A DNA stretch of 64,000 nucleotides from Cellulomonas humilata (GCF_030814415.1 NZ_JAUSVB010000001.1:868001-932000); one strand, 5' to 3'; positions 52,928 to 62,236 are shown, numbered from the stretch's first letter. The notes: generated by a model not told the origin, from the sequence alone. Translations and numbers: made by a program.

Positions 52928-55780
52928 TCAGCCGTCGTCCCCGAAGTGCCGCTCCCAGAACGCCTGGGCCTCCTCGGGACGACCGGCCTGGTCGAGCCAC
53001 ATCGCCGCCGCGCTGGCCGCGTGGCTGCTCACCTGGGTCGCACCTGCGGCCCGGGCGCGCACGGCGACGTCGTCCAGCAGCGCGAGACCTTCGGCGTCCC
53101 GGCCGATCTCGAGCAGGGCGACGCCGCGCAGGCTCTCGCTGTCGAGCGCCCGGGCGCCGTCGCCGAGCTCCTCCCACGTGGCCGGCAGCCCGTCCAGGGC
53201 GTCGAGCGCGCGCTCGTGCTCGCCCGCGTGCTCCAGCAGCTGTGCGGACAGGGTGCAGAGGGTGGCGTCCTCCCACGGGAAGTCCCAGGTGGCCAGGTCT
53301 CCTGCGGACGACGGGTCGGCGAGGACCCGGGCCTGTGCGACCTCGTTGGCGGTGCGGGCGCCCTGGAGGTCCGCGAGCGCCGCGTCGAGCCCGTCGGCGT
53401 CGAACCGGGCCCAGATGCGGTCGCGCCGGACCACGAGGGCCGCGGCGTCCTGCCCGCTGGCGAGCGCGGCGTCGAGCGCCTCGGCGTACAGGCGCGTCGC
53501 CTCGACCGCGTCCACCGACTCCCGCAGACCGGCGAGGCGGTGCAGGGCGTGGCACGCGAGCGCGGCCGTCCCGTCGGCACCGGTGGCGAGCTCGACCGCC
53601 TCGCGCGCGAGGGCCTCGGCACGGTCGGACTCCTCCATCGACGACGAGAGGCGGGAGGCGAGGTCGAGCAGGGACAGGCGCTGCTCGGTCCGGTACGCGC
53701 GCTGCCGGCGCGGCACGACGGCGTCGCGGGGGGTGATCCCGAGCGTCGACTCGGCGAGCTCGATCGCCTCGAGCTCGCGACCTCGCTGGGCCATCACGAG
53801 CGCGACGAAGGTCCGGCAGTCGATGGCGATGTCGGCGAGGTCCTCGTCGAGGGCGGCTGCGGCTACGGCCATCGCGTGGGCCTCCGCACGCTCGTGCTCC
53901 CCGGATGCGAGGAACGCCCGGGCGCGCGCCGCCTCGACGTGGAGCGCCAGCGCGGGCGCGCCGGCCGTCCGTGCGACTGCCGCGGCCTCGTCGAGCAGGC
54001 CGAACGCGGCGGGCAGGTCGCCGGAGCTCGCGCTGGCGCCGGCCCGGCCGCCGAGGACCTGGACCCGGACCTCGGGCTCCTCGCCGTCGTGGACCGACTC
54101 GAGGACGGGGCCGTCGGGGGCGGTCGCGAGGCGGAGGCGCGCGACGAGCCCGCGGTCGTGCGGGGTCAGCTCACCGAGCGTGGCCAGCAGGTCGAGGGCC
54201 TCGCCGCGCAGCCGGGCGGCGAGCTCGTCCGGGGCGTCCACGGCCAGCCGGGAGCGGACCAGGGCGCGCTGGCTGCCCGTCCCGGTGGCGTCCACCGCCC
54301 TGAGCACGGTCTCCGTCTCGATCGGGAGCCCGGCGCGCAGGTCGCCCAGGAGCTCGACGAGCACCGCCTCGGCCTCGTCGCCGAGCTGCCGGTAGAGCCG
54401 GGCAGCGCTGCGCGTGAGCTCCGGCTCCGGGTCGATCGAGCTCCACGCGCAGAACGCGTCGAGGTCGGCGTGCGCCCGCACGGCGGCGGTCTCCGTGCCG
54501 CGCCGCGCCAGCCAGTGCGTGGCCAGCCGGTCCCAGGTCGGGCGGTACGCGACGCGCTGCGCGAGCTCGCAGAGGTCCGCCAGCGCGGGGACGTCCAGGG
54601 TGGCCAGGTCGACGTCCTCCTGGAGGGCGGGATGCGCTGGGACCCGCGGCAGGTCGAGCTGCGGGGCGGTCGTCCGGTCCGGGTGGGTGCTGCCGAGCGG
54701 GAGGGCCGGCAGGTCGGGCGCCGCGAGCCAGTCCCGGACGTTGTCGCCGACGGCCGTCGTGCCGTTGCGCTCGTCGAACCGGCGCGCGGTGGTGAGCGCC
54801 TGCTCCTCGACGCGAGCGAGGAGGTCGACCGCTCGCTCGGGCTCCCGGCCGCGCCCCCGGACCAGCCGGTCGCCGTCCCCCGCGTCGACCAGCGGCCGGA
54901 GCAGCCGGGCGGCCGCGGCGGCGAGCTGCATCCCCGTCATCGGCGACGACGGTCGGTCCAGGGCGTCGAGCTGTTCCGCGAGCACGTCCAGGCCGCGGCT
55001 GACGTTGCCGGTGCGGGCCAGCACCTCGAGGTGCCGCGCGACCGCCGCCGTCTCGCCGGGGTTGCGACGGCTCGCACGGTAGGCGCTGCGGTGCGACGCG
55101 GCGGCCGTCTCGACGTCGCCGAGCTCGACGATCGACGCCAGCGCCATGCTGATGGCGCGCTGCGGCTGCTCGGAGCACCCGACCTGGCCGCGCACCACGG
55201 GCTCGAGCTCGTCGACGACCTCCTGGTGCCGGCCCAGCTCGGCCAGGTGCGTGATGCGCTGGTCCGGCTCGCAGCCTTCGCAGTCCGACAGCCGCGTCCG
55301 CGGTGCCCGCCGCCACGCGAGGTACTCGGCCTCCGACGCGGCGGCTCCGTGGACGTGCGCGTGCAGCACGTAGGCACAGCTGAGCACGGGGGCGAGGCCC
55401 TCGCCCGCGGCGACGTACCGGCTCCGCATGCCGTCGAGCACGGTCTCCAGCTGGTCCAGCGAGATCTCGGGGTGGTCGAGGAGGTCGACCACCATCCACT
55501 TGTGCAGCCACAGCACCCGGTAGCGGTCGTCGTCCGTGAGCCAGTCCGGCTCGGCGTCGTAGCACTGCACGAGGTACGCGAACGGCGCGAACATCCGGTG
55601 CTTCGCTGTCGCGTAGAAGAACGACTCGACGAGCTCCAGCCGGGCGCGGAACCGCATCTCGTCGTCGCCGGAGGCGTCGGCGGCGCGCACGAGCTCCTCC
55701 GCGGCGGCGGTCCGCTCGAACCTCGGGGTGAGGGCTACCTGGTCCAGCAGCTGCTGCACCTCGGCTCGGGTCACGGTCAC
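52928..55780 (-). CDS. Large helical-repeat (TPR-like) protein coupled to an HSP90-like ATPase
   Basis: 950 residues, almost wholly alpha-helical, rich in Ala/Leu/Arg/Glu. Repeated 30-40-residue helix pairs of TPR type are seen, for example ASGEHERAEAHAMAVAAAAL and LLEHAGEHERALDALDGLPA, and DQAGRPEEAQAFWERHF at the C-terminus. An N-terminal region has LSDCEGCEPDQR. No enzymatic motif. The GTG start overlaps the HSP90-like stop (GTGA) and GGAGGG lies upstream, so synthesis is coupled. It may be a client adaptor or scaffold for the ATPase. Confidence 0.8.
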   Translation of the reverse strand: MTVTRAEVQQLLDQVALTPRFERTAAAEELVRAADASGDDEMRFRARLELVESFFYATAKHRMFAPFAYLVQCYDAEPDWLTDDDRYRVLWLHKWMVVDLLDHPEISLDQLETVLDGMRSRYVAAGEGLAPVLSCAYVLHAHVHGAAASEAEYLAWRRAPRTRLSDCEGCEPDQRITHLAELGRHQEVVDELEPVVRGQVGCSEQPQRAISMALASIVELGDVETAAASHRSAYRASRRNPGETAAVARHLEVLARTGNVSRGLDVLAEQLDALDRPSSPMTGMQLAAAAARLLRPLVDAGDGDRLVRGRGREPERAVDLLARVEEQALTTARRFDERNGTTAVGDNVRDWLAAPDLPALPLGSTHPDRTTAPQLDLPRVPAHPALQEDVDLATLDVPALADLCELAQRVAYRPTWDRLATHWLARRGTETAAVRAHADLDAFCAWSSIDPEPELTRSAARLYRQLGDEAEAVLVELLGDLRAGLPIETETVLRAVDATGTGSQRALVRSRLAVDAPDELAARLRGEALDLLATLGELTPHDRGLVARLRLATAPDGPVLESVHDGEEPEVRVQVLGGRAGASASSGDLPAAFGLLDEAAAVARTAGAPALALHVEAARARAFLASGEHERAEAHAMAVAAAALDEDLADIAIDCRTFVALVMAQRGRELEAIELAESTLGITPRDAVVPRRQRAYRTEQRLSLLDLASRLSSSMEESDRAEALAREAVELATGADGTAALACHALHRLAGLRESVDAVEATRLYAEALDAALASGQDAAALVVRRDRIWARFDADGLDAALADLQGARTANEVAQARVLADPSSAGDLATWDFPWEDATLCTLSAQLLEHAGEHERALDALDGLPATWEELGDGARALDSESLRGVALLEIGRDAEGLALLDDVAVRARAAGATQVSSHAASAAAMWLDQAGRPEEAQAFWERHFGDDG

Positions 55781-57612
55781 GCGAGGGTCCCTCCGGATTC
55801 GTCGACCGCACGGTCGAGAAGCGTGTTGAACGAGCGGTCGATCAGAGCGGTGTCGACGGGGCGGAGCCGCCGGCCGCCGGCGAGCAGAGCCCGCCCGTAC
55901 AGGGACTCGGCCGCCACCTGCCGCAGCGCCGTGTCCTGCAGGACGAGGATCCGGCGCACGGTCGGGTTGGTGTCGTTGAGCAGGAGCCGCGGCCGGTCGC
56001 TGCCGCCGTCGTCGAACGCGCCGAGGAGCGCGCTCCAGACGTCGTCGGCCTCCGCGGCAGCGGCGCGCACCTCCCGCCGCTCGCGCCGGTCGCCCTCGTC
56101 GAGCAGGAGCGCGGGCAGCGACGCGGGCGCGAACGCCCGCAGCTCGACATCCACCTGGGCGACGTCGAGCGCCGCCCGCACGTCGGCCAGCGCGGCCGCG
56201 ACCTCCCCCAGCCGCTCGTCGGGCACGAGCCGGACGTGCCCGTCGACGTCCCCGGGCACGACGACCTCGACGACGGCGGACGGCTCGACGTCGACCAGCC
56301 TGCGCACCAGGTCCAGGTCGAACGTGTAGCCGCCGTTCACCACGGCGACGCCCTGCGCCGCCAGGACGGAACCGACCTGGCGGAAGTCGTCCACGGTCGC
56401 CGCGACGCGCACCACGTCGGTCGTCCGCATCAGCTCCGGCAGCGTGCACCGGCCCTGGTTGGTCTCGAAGGGCAGGAGCGGCAGGACGATCCGGAGCATC
56501 TCGTCGTCCTGCAGGGCCATCGCCTTGACGGCCACCTGGTGGATGGTGAGGAACCGCTGCATCCGCTCGGGCTGCGTCGACGCCATGCGCACCAGCCACG
56601 CGCGCACCTGGGCGCCGATCTCGGTGCGCGTGTGCTCGAGCAGGTCGTCGTCGAAGAGTGCCTCCCGGTTCGCCGTCGGGCGCAGCAGCTGGGAGTCCAC
56701 CGCGCAGCGGACGAAGAACGCCCACTCCGGGACCAGGTCGGCCACCTGGTCGGACAGGAGCATGCCCTTGAGGTGCACGCGGTGGCGGCCCTGGCTGGCG
56801 CTGGCCGCGCGGTGCCCGCCGATCACGGCGACGCCGTCGAGCCCGGCCTGCGGGACCCGGATCGGCAGCACGTGGAACGGTGGCCCACCCAGCTCGGCGG
56901 TCGCGAGCTCCACGCAGGCGGCCCGACGACGCTCGGGGTCCTCGATCCGCCACGGCGGCGTCTGCAGGCTCGCCTCCACCTCACCCTCAGCCGTGCGCAC
57001 GACGACCCGGTGCGGCAGGTAGGAGCCGAAGTGCCGGGCCAGGGCCACGACGGAGACGGTGTCGAGCAGGTGCTCCGTGCCGCGCCGCGGGGCCAGCGTC
57101 ACGCAGGTGCCCGGTCCGCCGGCCAGCCAGGTCGCTCGGTCGTCGCCGGCGTCGAGGCCGTCCGGCAGCGTCGTCAGCTCGTACGTGCCGTCCGCGTGCC
57201 CGACCCACCGGACCCACGGCCCGTCGGCCCGTCGCGACACCACCTCGATGTCCTCGCTGACCATGAAGCAGCTGAGCAGGCCGATGCCGAACTGCCCGAG
57301 CAGGTCGGAGCGCGCCAGGCCCAGCTCGTCGCGCTTGCTGGACCGGCCGATCGTGGCCAGGAACGTGCGGACGTCGTCGGCGTCGAGACCCACGCCCGAG
57401 TCCATGGCATGCAGCCGGCCGTCGGGCGCGACGTCCGTCGGGACCAGGAGCAGCGCGGGCCGGTCGTCGGCCGCGCCCCGCACCGTGACGGCGTCGACCG
57501 CGTTCTGCATCAGCTCGCGGACGTACACGCGCGGGCCGGAGTACAGGTGGTGGCTCAGCAGGTCGACGATGCCGCGAAGGTCGACCTGGAAGGTGCTCTG
57601 GTCCTCACGCAC
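55777..57612 (-). CDS. HSP90-family GHKL ATPase, actinobacterial short type
   Basis: 611 residues. The ATP-binding Bergerat motifs are intact: YVRELMQNAVDAVTVRG (N box), HAMDSGVGLDADDVRTFLAT (G1), and LLGQFGIGLLSCFMVSEDIE (G2). A middle-domain-like region has FVRCAVDSQLLRPTANREAL. It matches database HSP90 family proteins distinct from canonical HtpG; the C-terminal dimerisation domain appears reduced. Its client is unknown. It has its own leaderless-type promoter and is coupled to the helical-repeat gene downstream. Confidence 0.88.
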   Translation of the reverse strand: MREDQSTFQVDLRGIVDLLSHHLYSGPRVYVRELMQNAVDAVTVRGAADDRPALLLVPTDVAPDGRLHAMDSGVGLDADDVRTFLATIGRSSKRDELGLARSDLLGQFGIGLLSCFMVSEDIEVVSRRADGPWVRWVGHADGTYELTTLPDGLDAGDDRATWLAGGPGTCVTLAPRRGTEHLLDTVSVVALARHFGSYLPHRVVVRTAEGEVEASLQTPPWRIEDPERRRAACVELATAELGGPPFHVLPIRVPQAGLDGVAVIGGHRAASASQGRHRVHLKGMLLSDQVADLVPEWAFFVRCAVDSQLLRPTANREALFDDDLLEHTRTEIGAQVRAWLVRMASTQPERMQRFLTIHQVAVKAMALQDDEMLRIVLPLLPFETNQGRCTLPELMRTTDVVRVAATVDDFRQVGSVLAAQGVAVVNGGYTFDLDLVRRLVDVEPSAVVEVVVPGDVDGHVRLVPDERLGEVAAALADVRAALDVAQVDVELRAFAPASLPALLLDEGDRRERREVRAAAAEADDVWSALLGAFDDGGSDRPRLLLNDTNPTVRRILVLQDTALRQVAAESLYGRALLAGGRRLRPVDTALIDRSFNTLLDRAVDESGGTLA

Positions 57613-57618
57613 GCGTGA

Positions 57619-57624
57619 ACTGTA
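57619..57624 (-). promoter_or_regulatory. -10 box of a probable leaderless transcript (HSP90-like operon)
   Basis: On the minus strand TACAGT ends 6 nt before the GTG start; no Shine-Dalgarno sequence is present. Confidence 0.5.
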
Positions 57625-57648
57625 GGGCAGCGGTCCAGATGGCGGGGG

Positions 57649-59247
57649 TCATCCGAGCGCCAGCAGCTGGTGCACGAACGCGATCGCCATGCCGCCCTCC
57701 CCGACGCCGGAGACCACTCGCTTGACCGACCCCGACCGGACGTCGCCCGCCGCGAACAGCCCCGGCACGGTGGTCTCGAGCGCGAACGGCTCCCGGGCCT
57801 GCATCCACCCGCCGGACAACCTCGCGTCCGGGCCGGTCAGCACGTAGCCGTGCGCATCGCGCGCGACCTCGTCGGGAAGCCAGGACGTCACCGCGTCGGC
57901 GCCGATCATCACGAAGAGCACCTCGGCCTGATGCGTCACGACGGTCCCCGTGCGCCGGTCGACGACCTCGATCTGCTCGAGCACCTCCTGCCCGTGCAGC
58001 GTCACGACCTCGGAGCGTGTCTCGACGGTGACGTGCCGGTTCGAGCCGATCTGGTCGATCAGGTACTGGGACATGCTCGCGGCGAGCGACTCACCGCGGA
58101 CGACGAGGGTCACGCTCCGGGCGAAGCGTGAGAAGAACAGGGCCGCCTGCCCCGCAGAGTTGCCGGCGCCGATGATGTAGACGTCCTTGCCGTGCGCCAG
58201 CCCGGAGTCGCTGCGCGCGGCACCGTAGTAGACGCCGTTGCCGACGAAGCGGTCGATCGCCGCCAGCGGCACGTGCCGCCACTCGACGCCCGAGGTCAGC
58301 AGCACGACCTTGGCGCCGATCTGGCTGCCGCCGTCGAGCGTCACCGACAGCGTCCGGGGATCCACGCTCTCGACGGCCCGCGTCACGACGATCTCCGCGC
58401 CCAGCCGTCCCGCCTGCCGCAGCGCCTTGCTGGCCAGCTCGTCGCCCGAGACCCCGAAGGGGAAGCCGGTGTAGTTCTCGATCCGCGTCGACGTCCCGGC
58501 CTGACCGCCCGGCGCGAACTTCTCGACGACCAGCGTGCGCAGCCCCTCCGCGGCACCGTTCACCGCGGCGGTGAGCCCCGTCGGCCCGCCTCCGACGATC
58601 ACCACGTCGTACTCGTCGCGCGACGGCACCACCCGCAGCCCGCCCGCGAGCGCGATCTCCCGCACGGTGGGGTCGACGAGCCGGGTGCCGTCGGCGCGCT
58701 CGACGACGAGACCGTGGGGTGCGTCGTGCGTCTCGAACGCGATGCGGTTGCGGTGCAGGAACGTCCGCAGCTCGTGCACGCGCGGGTCCACGAGCGGGCC
58801 GACGACGACCATGTCCGGCGTGGGCTTCTCGGCGGCGATCTGCTTGAGGCCCTCCATGCGGCCCTGCGCGAGCGCACCCACGCGTGCGACGACCTGCGGT
58901 GCCGTGGCGGCGAGCGTGAAGAACGTCCCGACGTCCACCTTGATCATCCGCGACGCCTCGACCGCCACGCAGCCGGCCGGCATGTTCATGCTGAGCATGA
59001 CCGGCACCTCCCCGTAGATCTCGCCGGGACCGCGGGGGCCGATGACGCGGTCGACGCCGTTGATCTCCTTGGTGAGGTCCACCCGCCCGTCGACGACGAC
59101 GAACAGGGCCCGCTCGTCCCCCTCGTGCACGGCGTACTCGCCGGGCAGCAGCGGGATGTCCTCGACCGCCCGCGCGAGGAACGCGAGCTGCTCCGGCGTC
59201 AGGTCGGCGAACAGCGGGATGGCAGACAGCTCGGCGGCGGTGATCAC
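57649..59247 (-). CDS. cNMP-binding / thioredoxin reductase-like flavoprotein lacking CxxC
   Basis: 532 residues in three parts. Residues 1-125 form a cyclic-nucleotide-binding (CRP-like) domain (YAVHEGDERALFVVVDGRVD, GPGEIYGEVPVML). Residues about 143-210 look glutaredoxin-like but have no cysteines (DPRVHELRTFLHRNRIAFET). The rest is a TrxR-type FAD/NAD(P)H domain: VIVGGGPTGLTAAVNGAAEG, VYIIGAGNSAGQAALFFSRF, GLFAAGDVRSGSVKRV. The CxxC site normally before the NADP motif is replaced by GAARSDS. It is probably an NAD(P)H-dependent sensor or reductase for a non-disulfide acceptor. GAGG precedes the GTG start. Confidence 0.88.
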   Translation of the reverse strand: MITAAELSAIPLFADLTPEQLAFLARAVEDIPLLPGEYAVHEGDERALFVVVDGRVDLTKEINGVDRVIGPRGPGEIYGEVPVMLSMNMPAGCVAVEASRMIKVDVGTFFTLAATAPQVVARVGALAQGRMEGLKQIAAEKPTPDMVVVGPLVDPRVHELRTFLHRNRIAFETHDAPHGLVVERADGTRLVDPTVREIALAGGLRVVPSRDEYDVVIVGGGPTGLTAAVNGAAEGLRTLVVEKFAPGGQAGTSTRIENYTGFPFGVSGDELASKALRQAGRLGAEIVVTRAVESVDPRTLSVTLDGGSQIGAKVVLLTSGVEWRHVPLAAIDRFVGNGVYYGAARSDSGLAHGKDVYIIGAGNSAGQAALFFSRFARSVTLVVRGESLAASMSQYLIDQIGSNRHVTVETRSEVVTLHGQEVLEQIEVVDRRTGTVVTHQAEVLFVMIGADAVTSWLPDEVARDAHGYVLTGPDARLSGGWMQAREPFALETTVPGLFAAGDVRSGSVKRVVSGVGEGGMAIAFVHQLLALG

Positions 59248-59293
59248 GTGGCCTCGCGATGACGGTTCGGGTCAGATGCTCCGCATCGTCGCA

Positions 59294-59341
59294 GACACGG
59301 GAACGGTCCCGGACCGTGAGGGTCCGGGACCGTCCCGTGTC
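59294..59341 (-). terminator. Terminator of the PL3 pectate lyase gene
   Basis: Arms 59294-59315 and 59321-59341 pair over 21 bp with one bulged base and a 5-nt loop, 10 nt beyond the pectate lyase stop. Confidence 0.8.
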
Positions 59342-59351
59342 GTTCAGCGCG

Positions 59352-60581
59352 TCACTTGTACGTGATCGACGAGGTCGAGTAGCCGCACGCGGACGACGGT
59401 CCGGAGCCGATCTTCGACGGCTCGCCCGAGGTCACGCCCTTGTACTCCTCGCAGATGACGATCTTCTTCGACGAGTCGTTGTAGATCGTCACGTTCGTGA
59501 TCGTCGCCTTGTCGCCGAGGTTGGAGTTGATCCCGACCAGCGACTTGCCCGGCGCGGTGACCTTGATGTTGTCGATGACGACGGTGCGTGCGTACTGCTT
59601 GGAGCAGTTGCCGCACGAGCGGTAGAGCTTGCCGAAGTCGGTCACCTGGAAGTTCTTGATGACGAACCTGCCCGGGCCGTTGTGCTGGAAGACCTTGTCG
59701 GAGGCACCCTTGGCGCCACCGCCGTTGACGGTCATGACCTGCGAGCTCGACGAGCCCTTGAGCGTGGCGGCGTCCTCGCCCACGTCCTCCCACCAGACGT
59801 TCTCCAGCGTGCAGGTGCCGGTGCAGTGCACGCCGTCGCCGGCACCGGTGCCGATGATGACGTTCTTGAGCGTGGCGCCGTCGGAGAGCTGGAAGATCGG
59901 CGGCTGGGACTCGTCCTGGTCACCCGAGGAGATCCCGTAGTACCGGACGTTGCCACCGTCGAGCGTGCCGGAGACCGCGATCGTCGACGACACCTTCTTC
60001 TGGCCCGTCGCCGTCGGCCACGAGCCGGACGGCGGCGCGGTGGGCGACGAGGTCGGGCTGGAGGTCGGGGTCGACGTGGGCGACGACGTCGGCGACGACG
60101 TGGGCGTGGTGCCCCCGGCGTACGTCTCGAACTCCGCGACCTGCGGTGTGGACGACGCGCTGGTGATCTCGAACGTGAGCTTCTTCAGCGACGTCGAGCT
60201 GAAGCTGATGACGCCCGCACCGCTGCCGGTCTTCAGGACCGCGCCGGAGTCGGCGTTGATCAGCTTCCAGGCACCGATCCGGCCGCTGGAACCGGACGTC
60301 TCGACGATGCTGGCCGACGAGACGGCGGTGGCGGATCCCCACTTGATCGAGATGCTGCCGGTCGAGCCGCTCGGCGACCAGTACGTGCTCAGGGAGCCGT
60401 CCTTGACGTTGCCGTAGCTGGTGCCGCTGGCCTTGCTCGACCCGTCGGCGCCCGCGCCCAGGCTGAGGTTTCCGCTCGCGGCCTGCGCGGCAGACATCGA
60501 GATCGCGGTCACCCCGATCGTGGCCGCCATGGCCAGGGTGGCCAGAGCGGCCAGGGGCCGTCGTGCTGGTGCTCGTCTCAT
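59352..60581 (-). CDS. Secreted pectate lyase, PL3 family, with N-terminal F5/8-type C binding module
   Basis: 409 residues: signal peptide (AALATLAMAATIGVTAISMS, then AAQA), an F5/8 type C-like carbohydrate-binding domain (about 36-155, SLSTYWSPSGSTGSISIKWG), a Pro/Thr/Ser linker (about 157-185), then the PL3 catalytic domain with TLKNVIIGTGAGDGVHCTGT, NVWWEDVGEDAATLKG and FQHNGPGRFVIKNFQVTDFG. PL3 enzymes cleave polygalacturonate by beta-elimination with Ca2+. AGAGGAACACG precedes the ATG. It is downstream of a PL1 pectate lyase gene that carries the same binding module and signal peptide. Confidence 0.93.
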   Translation of the reverse strand: MRRAPARRPLAALATLAMAATIGVTAISMSAAQAASGNLSLGAGADGSSKASGTSYGNVKDGSLSTYWSPSGSTGSISIKWGSATAVSSASIVETSGSSGRIGAWKLINADSGAVLKTGSGAGVISFSSTSLKKLTFEITSASSTPQVAEFETYAGGTTPTSSPTSSPTSTPTSSPTSSPTAPPSGSWPTATGQKKVSSTIAVSGTLDGGNVRYYGISSGDQDESQPPIFQLSDGATLKNVIIGTGAGDGVHCTGTCTLENVWWEDVGEDAATLKGSSSSQVMTVNGGGAKGASDKVFQHNGPGRFVIKNFQVTDFGKLYRSCGNCSKQYARTVVIDNIKVTAPGKSLVGINSNLGDKATITNVTIYNDSSKKIVICEEYKGVTSGEPSKIGSGPSSACGYSTSSITYK

Positions 60582-60612
60582 CGTGTTCCTCTTCTTCGTC
60601 CGTCGATGGGGG

Positions 60613-60644
60613 CCGCGCGACCCGCTCTGGAGCGGGTCGCGCGG
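60613..60644 (-). terminator. Terminator between the two pectate lyase genes
   Basis: A perfect 14-bp stem (60613-60626 with 60631-60644) and 4-nt loop follow the PL1 gene stop. Confidence 0.78.
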
Positions 60645-60655
60645 TGACGCTCAGG

Positions 60656-62236
60656 TCAGCTGGCGTACGTCTCGAACTCCGCGACCTGCGGGGTCGAGGA
60701 CGCGCTGGTGATCTCGAAGGTGATCTTCTTCAGCGACGTCGCGGTGAAGCTGATGACGCCCGCCCCGGTGCCGGTCTTGAGCACCGCGCCCGTGTCGGCG
60801 TTGATCAGCTTCCAGGCACCGATCCGGCCGCTGGCGCCCGAGGTCTCCCGGATGTTGACCTTCGCGACCCTGGTGGCCGATCCCCACTTGATCGAGATGC
60901 TGCCGGTGGAGCCGCTCGGCGACCAGTACGTGCTCAGGGAGCCGTCCTTGACGTTGCCGTAGCTGGTCCCGCTGCCCTTGCTCGACCCGTCCGCACCCGC
61001 CGCGAGGCTGAGGTTGGTCCCGCTCGGCGTGGTCGACGTCGGGGTCGGGGTGGGCGTCGACGTCGGGGTGGTGGTCGGGGTCGACGTCGGGGTGGAGGTC
61101 GACGTCGGCGTGGCGGTCGGTGTCGTCGGGGTGCACGAGCCGTCGGAGACCTTCAGGCCCGTGTTGGCGCCGGCCGTCTGGCTGACGATGGCGGGCACGC
61201 AGCTCGCGCCGTCCAGCGTGTAGGAGTACGGGATGCTGACGGAGGTCGTCGACACGACGTTCGGTCCGGCCGGGTTGTTCTCGCTGCTCTTGGCCGACCA
61301 GGTGATGTTGTCGAAGATGTTCCCGGCCACCTGCCAGGTGCCGGCCTCGCTCGTGTAGAAGGTGCCGAGGACGTCCTTCGAGTTCTTGAAGTAGTTGTTC
61401 TCGACCTTCGCCTTGGCGCCGGCCCGGGAGTTGATCCCCGACTCGACCAGGTTCGTGTACGAGTTGTTGTAGATGTGCGCGATGCCGCCGCGCAGCAGCG
61501 GGGTGCGCGAGTCGAGGTTCGAGTAGCTGTTGTGGTGGAACGTGATGAACCCGTTCCCCCGGTCGTCCTCGCTTGAGCCGATGAGCCCGCCGCGGCCCGA
61601 GTTGCGCAGGATGCTGTAGGACAGCGTCACGTACTGCACGTCGTTCTTCAGGTCGAAGAGGCCGTCGTAGCCCTCCGACTCGCCGCCCGAGGCCTCGAGG
61701 GTCACGTGGTCGACCCACACGTTGCGGACGGTGCTCTCCATGCCGATCGCGTCGCCGCCGTTGGACGTGGGCGAGCCGGACTTCTTGACGTTCTTGACGG
61801 TGACGTTCTGGATGATGATGTTCCGCGAGTCCCGGATGTGGATCCCGATCTGGTCGAACGTGGCACCGCCGCCCACGCCGACGATGGTGACGTTGCTGAT
61901 GTTCTTGAGCTCGATCACGCCGTCCGCGGTGCTGCAGCCGGTGCCCGAGACCTTGGCGGTGTTCCCGACCGTGATCGTCCCGGAGACCTGGATCGTGATG
62001 GGGGTGCTGGTGCTGGCGCGGTTGCACAGGGCCGTGTGGATCGCGGTGCCGGTGGACGCGGTGACGGTCGTGCCGCCGGCGCCACCGGTCGTGCCGCCGT
62101 TCTGGGTGGCGTAGCCGGTCACCCCGCCGGTCGCCGCCTGCGCGGCGGACATCGAGATGGCGGTCACGCCGATCGTGGTGGCCATGGCCAGCGTGGCCAC
62201 TGCCGCGAGGGGCCGTCGTGCGAATGCTCGTCTCAT
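60656..62236 (-). CDS. Secreted pectate lyase, PL1 family, with C-terminal F5/8-type C binding module
   Basis: 526 residues: signal peptide nearly identical to that of the PL3 enzyme, PL1 parallel beta-helix with NVTIVGVGGGATFDQIGIHI, VRNVWVDHVTLE (the WxDH motif), and LDSRTPLLRGGIAHIYNNSY (RxPxxR with the catalytic Arg), a long Thr/Pro/Ser linker, and a C-terminal F5/8 type C-like domain. It cleaves pectate with Ca2+ outside the cell. GATGAGGCAACG precedes the ATG. The two operator-like sequences upstream suggest sugar-responsive control. Confidence 0.94.
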   Translation of the reverse strand: MRRAFARRPLAAVATLAMATTIGVTAISMSAAQAATGGVTGYATQNGGTTGGAGGTTVTASTGTAIHTALCNRASTSTPITIQVSGTITVGNTAKVSGTGCSTADGVIELKNISNVTIVGVGGGATFDQIGIHIRDSRNIIIQNVTVKNVKKSGSPTSNGGDAIGMESTVRNVWVDHVTLEASGGESEGYDGLFDLKNDVQYVTLSYSILRNSGRGGLIGSSEDDRGNGFITFHHNSYSNLDSRTPLLRGGIAHIYNNSYTNLVESGINSRAGAKAKVENNYFKNSKDVLGTFYTSEAGTWQVAGNIFDNITWSAKSSENNPAGPNVVSTTSVSIPYSYTLDGASCVPAIVSQTAGANTGLKVSDGSCTPTTPTATPTSTSTPTSTPTTTPTSTPTPTPTSTTPSGTNLSLAAGADGSSKGSGTSYGNVKDGSLSTYWSPSGSTGSISIKWGSATRVAKVNIRETSGASGRIGAWKLINADTGAVLKTGTGAGVISFTATSLKKITFEITSASSTPQVAEFETYAS

